Origin: Amycolatopsis sp. NBC_01480
GTDB taxonomy: Bacteria; Actinomycetota; Actinomycetes; Mycobacteriales; Pseudonocardiaceae
Length of the DNA stretch: 64,000 nucleotides
Direction of reading: 5' to 3'
NCBI RefSeq assembly: GCF_036227205.1
Contig: NZ_CP109442.1
Location: forward strand, 124,001-188,000
How positions within the stretch are numbered: the first letter of the stretch is position 1; the number at the start of each line of letters is the position of its first letter. The position numbers were made by a program, and so were the translations under genes. The notes under the pieces were generated by a model. It did no database searches, was not told the DNA's origin, and saw only the letters and a program-made list of their open reading frames with translations. Positions 60,256 to 64,000 of the stretch are shown here, piece by piece.

Positions 60256-61877
60256 TACTCCCCCTTCGCTACGGGCTCGGCGGCCCCGTCGGCCGCCAGG
60301 ACGAAATGACTGGAGGCCGACTGCTGCGCCGCGACCGTGAGCCGATCGATCAGGGCAGATGCGTCGAACTCCGTGACCGGCGACCACGCGATCAGTGCTG
60401 GTCGCAGGTACTGGGGCAGATCGGGCAGGAGCGCCTCGACCTCGGCCACGGCCTGATGCTCTTGGGCCACAACAACAAGAGCGAGGACGTCACGACGGTT
60501 GCGCGGGACGATGGCCGCCACAGCCCGTTCGACGCCGGGGCACGCCAAGGCGACCCGCCGAAGCTCAGCCAGGTGTGTACGACGGCCCGCCAGCGACACG
60601 ATCTCCGGGTCGTCGTGCCGGTGGAACACGATCTCGCCGTCCGGGTCGTAGCTGCAGATGTCACCGGTCCGGAAGTAACGCGTCCCGTCCGCCTCCACCA
60701 CGAGACGGGCGGTCTCCCCGGGGTGGTCGAAGTAGCCGAGCATGACCTGGTCGCCGCCGACCCAGAGTTCGCCCTGTGCCCCGGGTTCGTGGAGTTCGGC
60801 CCCGTCCTGCACGATCTTCGCGCGCATGCCCCGCAGCGGCCGTCCGACGGGGTACGCGCGGTCCGGATCCCCTTGCGGGACCTCGTAATTCAGGCAGAAG
60901 ACGGTGGCCTCCGGCGGGCCGAACGCGTGCACGATCCGGGCCTGGGGCAGCTGGTGCTTCCACATGGCCAGGACGCCGGGAGCACAAACCTCGGCTCCGG
61001 TCAGCACGACCTCGATGGCGGGCAGCTTGGCCCGGGTGAGCTGCCGCCCGTCCCCGGTGATCATGGCCAGCAGCATCGAGACCGCGACCAGGTGCGTGAT
61101 GCGCTCGCGGCCGAGCACCGCGCGCATGATCGCGCCGGCGGGCAGCCCGCGGAACTGGTGCACAAAAGCACCCAGCGACAACGGAAGCAGTGTGTCCAAG
61201 AAGGACACATCAACGTGGAACGGCGCCAGGCTCAGCACCCGGGACGCCGACGCGTAACGGAGAACCTCGTTCTGGTTGCGGAAATAGGCGAAGAGCGCGG
61301 CTGGACTGTTCTCGACGCCTTGGGGCTCGCCCGTCGGGCTGGAGGCGAAGATGATGTACGCGGGCTGCTCCGGCTGATGGGCCACGGTGGTGTGGTCCAC
61401 AACTGGCCCGGCGAGGATCGCGGCCAGCTGAGTCCCGTCCAGCTGGACGGCGGGAACATCCAGGTCCCGGTCGTCCAGCGTGATCACGACCGACGGCCGC
61501 AGGCGCGTGAGCAGTCCCCGCAGCCGGGCTGCCGGCTCGGCCGCGTCGAGCGGGACGTAAACGCCGCCGCGTTTCCAGATGGCGACGGCCAGCAGCGGCA
61601 TGACCGCCCGTTTCTCGGCCAGGACGGCCACGCGGTCCCCCGCGCCGACCCCCTGCCCGGCCAGCCAGGCCGCCACTGCCCGGGCGCCGCATTCGAGCTG
61701 GGCGAAGGTGTAATCGGTGTCGCCGTCGGCGATCGCGGTGCGGTCCGGCCATTTGCGGGCCGGGGCCACCAGCAGATCACCGAGGGCGGGCGGCGGGCCG
61801 CCCTGGTCCACGGGATCGATCGACCACGGCGGTAGTGCCGCCGCCTCGGTGTTGACCGCTGCTCTCAACCCTGCCAC
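60255..61877 (-). CDS. Degenerate adenylating enzyme (pseudo-A-domain)
   Basis: 540 residues, clearly paralogous to the partial gene at 62807 (shared LSPFH-like, TLLPLSLGA, HQFRG, RERITHL and TGAEVC blocks). Several core motifs are changed: A3 reads ASSPTGEPQG instead of TSGSTGTPKG; A5 reads FGPPEATVF; A8 has lost the VK; and the C-terminal GKxD lysine is missing (FDASALIDRL). It is therefore likely inactive as an adenylate-forming enzyme and may be a regulatory or structural partner of the active copy. Confidence 0.85.
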   Translation of the reverse strand: MAGLRAAVNTEAAALPPWSIDPVDQGGPPPALGDLLVAPARKWPDRTAIADGDTDYTFAQLECGARAVAAWLAGQGVGAGDRVAVLAEKRAVMPLLAVAIWKRGGVYVPLDAAEPAARLRGLLTRLRPSVVITLDDRDLDVPAVQLDGTQLAAILAGPVVDHTTVAHQPEQPAYIIFASSPTGEPQGVENSPAALFAYFRNQNEVLRYASASRVLSLAPFHVDVSFLDTLLPLSLGAFVHQFRGLPAGAIMRAVLGRERITHLVAVSMLLAMITGDGRQLTRAKLPAIEVVLTGAEVCAPGVLAMWKHQLPQARIVHAFGPPEATVFCLNYEVPQGDPDRAYPVGRPLRGMRAKIVQDGAELHEPGAQGELWVGGDQVMLGYFDHPGETARLVVEADGTRYFRTGDICSYDPDGEIVFHRHDDPEIVSLAGRRTHLAELRRVALACPGVERAVAAIVPRNRRDVLALVVVAQEHQAVAEVEALLPDLPQYLRPALIAWSPVTEFDASALIDRLTVAAQQSASSHFVLAADGAAEPVAKGE

Positions 61878-61890
61878 TCCGCTCGTCTGC

Positions 61891-62814
61891 TCAAGATCGG
61901 TTCACTGGCCCGGCCTCGGCCGTCACGCCGAGCCGGAACGCGGTCCCGGCGATCTCGGCCACCGCGCGCCGGGCCGAAGCCAGCTTCCCGGCGTACAGGC
62001 AGAAATCGTGCGGGAGATCCGGGAACTGCCGGTGCCGCACCGTGATCGGCGCTTCGGCCAGCTGCCGCACCCAGGCGATGCCTTCGTCACGCAGCACGTC
62101 GCAGCCCGCCGTCACGAGCGCGCAGTCCGGCAGCCGGGCCAGCTCGATTTCCGGTAACACGAACGGATCGAAGGCGCGGCCGGTGAAAAACGGCCTGAGG
62201 ATCGAGGTGAAACCCCGCATCGCGGCCCGGTCGAGGAAGTAACCCTCCCCGAACGTCCGGTAGGACTCACGCTCGGTGTGCAGGTCCAGGACCGGGTAGA
62301 TCAGCACGAGGCGCGAGAAGACGCCGGGCAGCACCCGCAGGCTCAGGTAGAGCGACAGCAGTCCGCCGACGCTGTCCCCGGCGAGGACGAGTTCCCGGTC
62401 CCCCAGCTCTTCGCACCGCGCCGCGAGGTGTTTTCCCAGCTGCGCCACCGACTCTTCGACGTCGTACTCTGGCGCCTTCAGGTAGTCGAAGGCCTCCACC
62501 GGCGCGTGCAAGGCGGTCGCCAACGTGCGCAGGAACGGCCGGAAGGTGTCGGTCGAGTAGTAGACCATTCCGCCGCCGTGGATGTAGAAGACGTGCGGGG
62601 CGGCCTCGGCTTCCTGCGCCGGCCGGACGAGCACCGAATGCGCGCCCGCCTCGACCGACGCGCCGTCGTCCGGCTCAGCGCCGCCGAAGCGCGAAATCCA
62701 CCGCTCGGCGTTCGCCCGGTCCACCGTGAGCGAACCGGTGGACGCCGGCACCGCCATCAGCTTCCGGGCGGCGGCCAGCCGCGCGAACTCGGCGTTCAGC
62801 AGCCGCTCAGCCAT
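61891..62814 (-). CDS. Alpha/beta hydrolase (HSL/esterase family)
   Basis: 307 residues. Oxyanion motif HVFYIHGGGMVYYS, nucleophile elbow LAGDSVGGLLSL (GDSxGG), Asp in TAGCDVLRDEG and His in LPHDFCLY complete the triad. It overlaps the upstream adenylating gene by 8 bp. It could act as a type II thioesterase-like releaser or as an esterase in the pathway. Confidence 0.87.
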   Translation of the reverse strand: MAERLLNAEFARLAAARKLMAVPASTGSLTVDRANAERWISRFGGAEPDDGASVEAGAHSVLVRPAQEAEAAPHVFYIHGGGMVYYSTDTFRPFLRTLATALHAPVEAFDYLKAPEYDVEESVAQLGKHLAARCEELGDRELVLAGDSVGGLLSLYLSLRVLPGVFSRLVLIYPVLDLHTERESYRTFGEGYFLDRAAMRGFTSILRPFFTGRAFDPFVLPEIELARLPDCALVTAGCDVLRDEGIAWVRQLAEAPITVRHRQFPDLPHDFCLYAGKLASARRAVAEIAGTAFRLGVTAEAGPVNRS

Positions 62815-64000
62815 CGCTGGGCTCGGCTTTTCCTTCGGGCGTCAGGACAAAGTGGTTCGCGCTCGAATCCTGGGCCGCCTCGGCGAGCCTTCGCATCAGC
62901 CGGCTCTCGTCCGTCTTCCCGGTTGAGGACACGGTCAGCTCGGGTGACCAGGCGACCAGGCCCGGGCGCATGTACTCGGGCAGCAGGTCGGCCAGCAGCC
63001 GCTCGACGTCGGCCAGCACCGCCTGGTCCGGCGCCATCACCACGAGGGCGATCACGTCGCGGCCGCGGCGCGGGACCAGCGCGACCGCCGCCCGGCCGAC
63101 GCCCGGGCAGCCCAGCGCGAGCTGCCGGATCTCGCCCAGGTGGATGCGGCGGCCGGCGAGCTTCACCTCGTCGTCGTTGCGGCCGTGGAACACGAGGTCG
63201 CCGTTTTCGTCGTAACTGCACAGGTCGCCCGTGCGGTAGTAACGGACTCCGTCGACCTCGACCACGCGGCGGGCGGTCTCCTCCGGCTGGCCGAAGTAAC
63301 CCAGCATCACCTGCTCGCCGCCGATCCACAGCTCGCCGACCTGGCCGGGCTCGCGGACCTCGGCCCCGTTCGTCACCAGGCGTGCCGCCACCCCGCGCAG
63401 GGGCTTGCCGATCGGGTACGAGCTGGTGCGCTCCGGTTCGGCTCGCTTGATCTCATGGGCGACGCAGACGATCGTCGCCTCGGTCGGTCCGTAGACGTTG
63501 ATCACCCGCACCTCGGGCAGCTGGGTCTTCCAGGTGGTGATCACGCCGGGGTCGCAGACCTCCGCGCCGGTCATCACCATCTCCAGCCCGGGGAACTTCT
63601 CCCGGGTGACCTGCCGCCCGCCTTCGGTGATCATGGTCAGCAGCGTGGACACCGCGATCAGGTGCGTGATCCGCTCGCGGGTGATGACCGCGCGCATGAC
63701 CGCGCCGGCGTGCACGCCGCGGAACTGGTGGACGTACGCGCCCAGCGAAAGCGGCAGCAGCGTGTCCTCGATCGACACGTCGAAGTGGAACGGCGACAGG
63801 CTGAAAACCCTTGAGGCGGGCGTGAACCGGAGCACTTCGTTGTGGTTCCCGAAGTACGCGACCAGGCTGGCGACACTGATCTCGACGCCCTTCGGCGTTC
63901 CCGTCGACCCCGAGGTGAAGATGATGTACGCCGTGTCCTCGGGCTCGTGCGCCACGGCCGGCCGCTCCGGGGCGGGACCCGCAAGGATCGCGTCAAGCTG
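62807..64000 (-). CDS. Adenylating enzyme (NRPS A-domain-like), partial
   Basis: The 5' end lies beyond the window; 397 residues are visible. Intact motifs: A3 IIFTSGSTGTPKG, A4 FDVS with the Asp that contacts the amino group of an amino acid, A5 YGPTEATI, A7 YRTGDL, A8 VKLAGRRIHLGEI, and the A10 lysine in STGKTDESRL. It probably activates an amino acid and loads it onto the carrier-rhodanese protein. It is the active counterpart of the degenerate copy. Confidence 0.88.
   Translation of the reverse strand, partial: QLDAILAGPAPERPAVAHEPEDTAYIIFTSGSTGTPKGVEISVASLVAYFGNHNEVLRFTPASRVFSLSPFHFDVSIEDTLLPLSLGAYVHQFRGVHAGAVMRAVITRERITHLIAVSTLLTMITEGGRQVTREKFPGLEMVMTGAEVCDPGVITTWKTQLPEVRVINVYGPTEATIVCVAHEIKRAEPERTSSYPIGKPLRGVAARLVTNGAEVREPGQVGELWIGGEQVMLGYFGQPEETARRVVEVDGVRYYRTGDLCSYDENGDLVFHGRNDDEVKLAGRRIHLGEIRQLALGCPGVGRAAVALVPRRGRDVIALVVMAPDQAVLADVERLLADLLPEYMRPGLVAWSPELTVSSTGKTDESRLMRRLAEAAQDSSANHFVLTPEGKAEPSDG

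Noticed and set aside
1..64000. tRNA, rRNA or riboswitch genes
   Set aside because: No cloverleaf, ribosomal or known riboswitch core recognised by eye; a covariance-model search would be decisive.

Overview
The window is high-GC actinobacterial chromosome. Codon third positions are strongly G/C, regulators are mostly TetR, MarR, GntR, LysR and LuxR types, F420/flavin LLM enzymes and a mycothiol-type isomerase are present, and many small secreted proteins appear. A member of the Pseudonocardiaceae such as Amycolatopsis is the best guess; this is inference, since no search was run. I saw no rRNA, tRNA, CRISPR array, transposase or phage gene.

Layout. 0-3.4 kb: a TetR regulator with an acyl-CoA synthetase, divergent from a quinone-oxidoreductase-like gene, with three operator-like sites phased at 21 bp. 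3.4-9.4 kb: a lipoprotein sulfatase and a large Tat-exported GH127 glycosidase with six lectin-like repeats, then an M4 protease without a propeptide. 9.4-17.2 kb: a mycothiol-type isomerase, an O-methyltransferase, small secreted proteins (double-psi barrel, thaumatin-like, HExxH protein) and two paralogous LuxR/TPR regulators. 17.2-26.8 kb: three small redox islands, each beside its own regulator and operator-like palindromes (SDR/F420-type/LLM with TetR; FAD monooxygenase-MFS-MarR; TetR with Baeyer-Villiger monooxygenase and quinone oxidoreductase).

26.8-38.6 kb is a coherent catabolic locus. A GntR/FadR regulator lies next to a PLP decarboxylase. A divergent pair of operons carries the two halves of a split transketolase. 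The minus arm adds an aldehyde dehydrogenase, an LLM enzyme, a bicupin, a Dabb protein and an FMN reductase. The plus arm adds an M24-fold enzyme lacking key peptidase residues, a beta-hydroxyacid dehydrogenase and a LysR regulator. The same 19-bp motif occurs at all three promoters. 38.6-44 kb holds a dehydrogenase group (ALDH, quinone oxidoreductase, SnoaL-like, metallo-beta-lactamase fold, zinc alcohol dehydrogenase).

44.2-49.1 kb is a tightly overlapping operon (acyl-CoA dehydrogenase, class III CoA-transferase, HTD2/MaoC hydratase, CitE-like lyase) divergent from a LysR gene, the arrangement expected for itaconate or related C5-dicarboxylate breakdown. 49-55.5 kb is mixed: a glycosyltransferase, a repeat-rich 630-bp gene-free stretch with a 56-bp minisatellite, an SCO6745-like protein, an SDR lacking its catalytic lysine, an XRE regulator, a decayed SDR pseudogene, a LysR gene and a tautomerase.

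55.5-64 kb is the most unusual part: a minus-strand operon running in from beyond the right edge. It encodes an intact adenylating enzyme (cut by the window end), an alpha/beta hydrolase, a second, degenerate copy of the adenylating enzyme, a carrier protein fused to a rhodanese domain, an FAD oxidoreductase, an MFS exporter and an ATP-grasp ligase. It looks like a small NRPS-like biosynthetic cluster. I know of no characterised pathway with this set, and the carrier-rhodanese fusion suggests sulfur chemistry on a tethered intermediate (inference).

A 22-24-bp-arm palindrome recurs three times (3.3, 4.9 and 40.1 kb) at 3' ends of genes.
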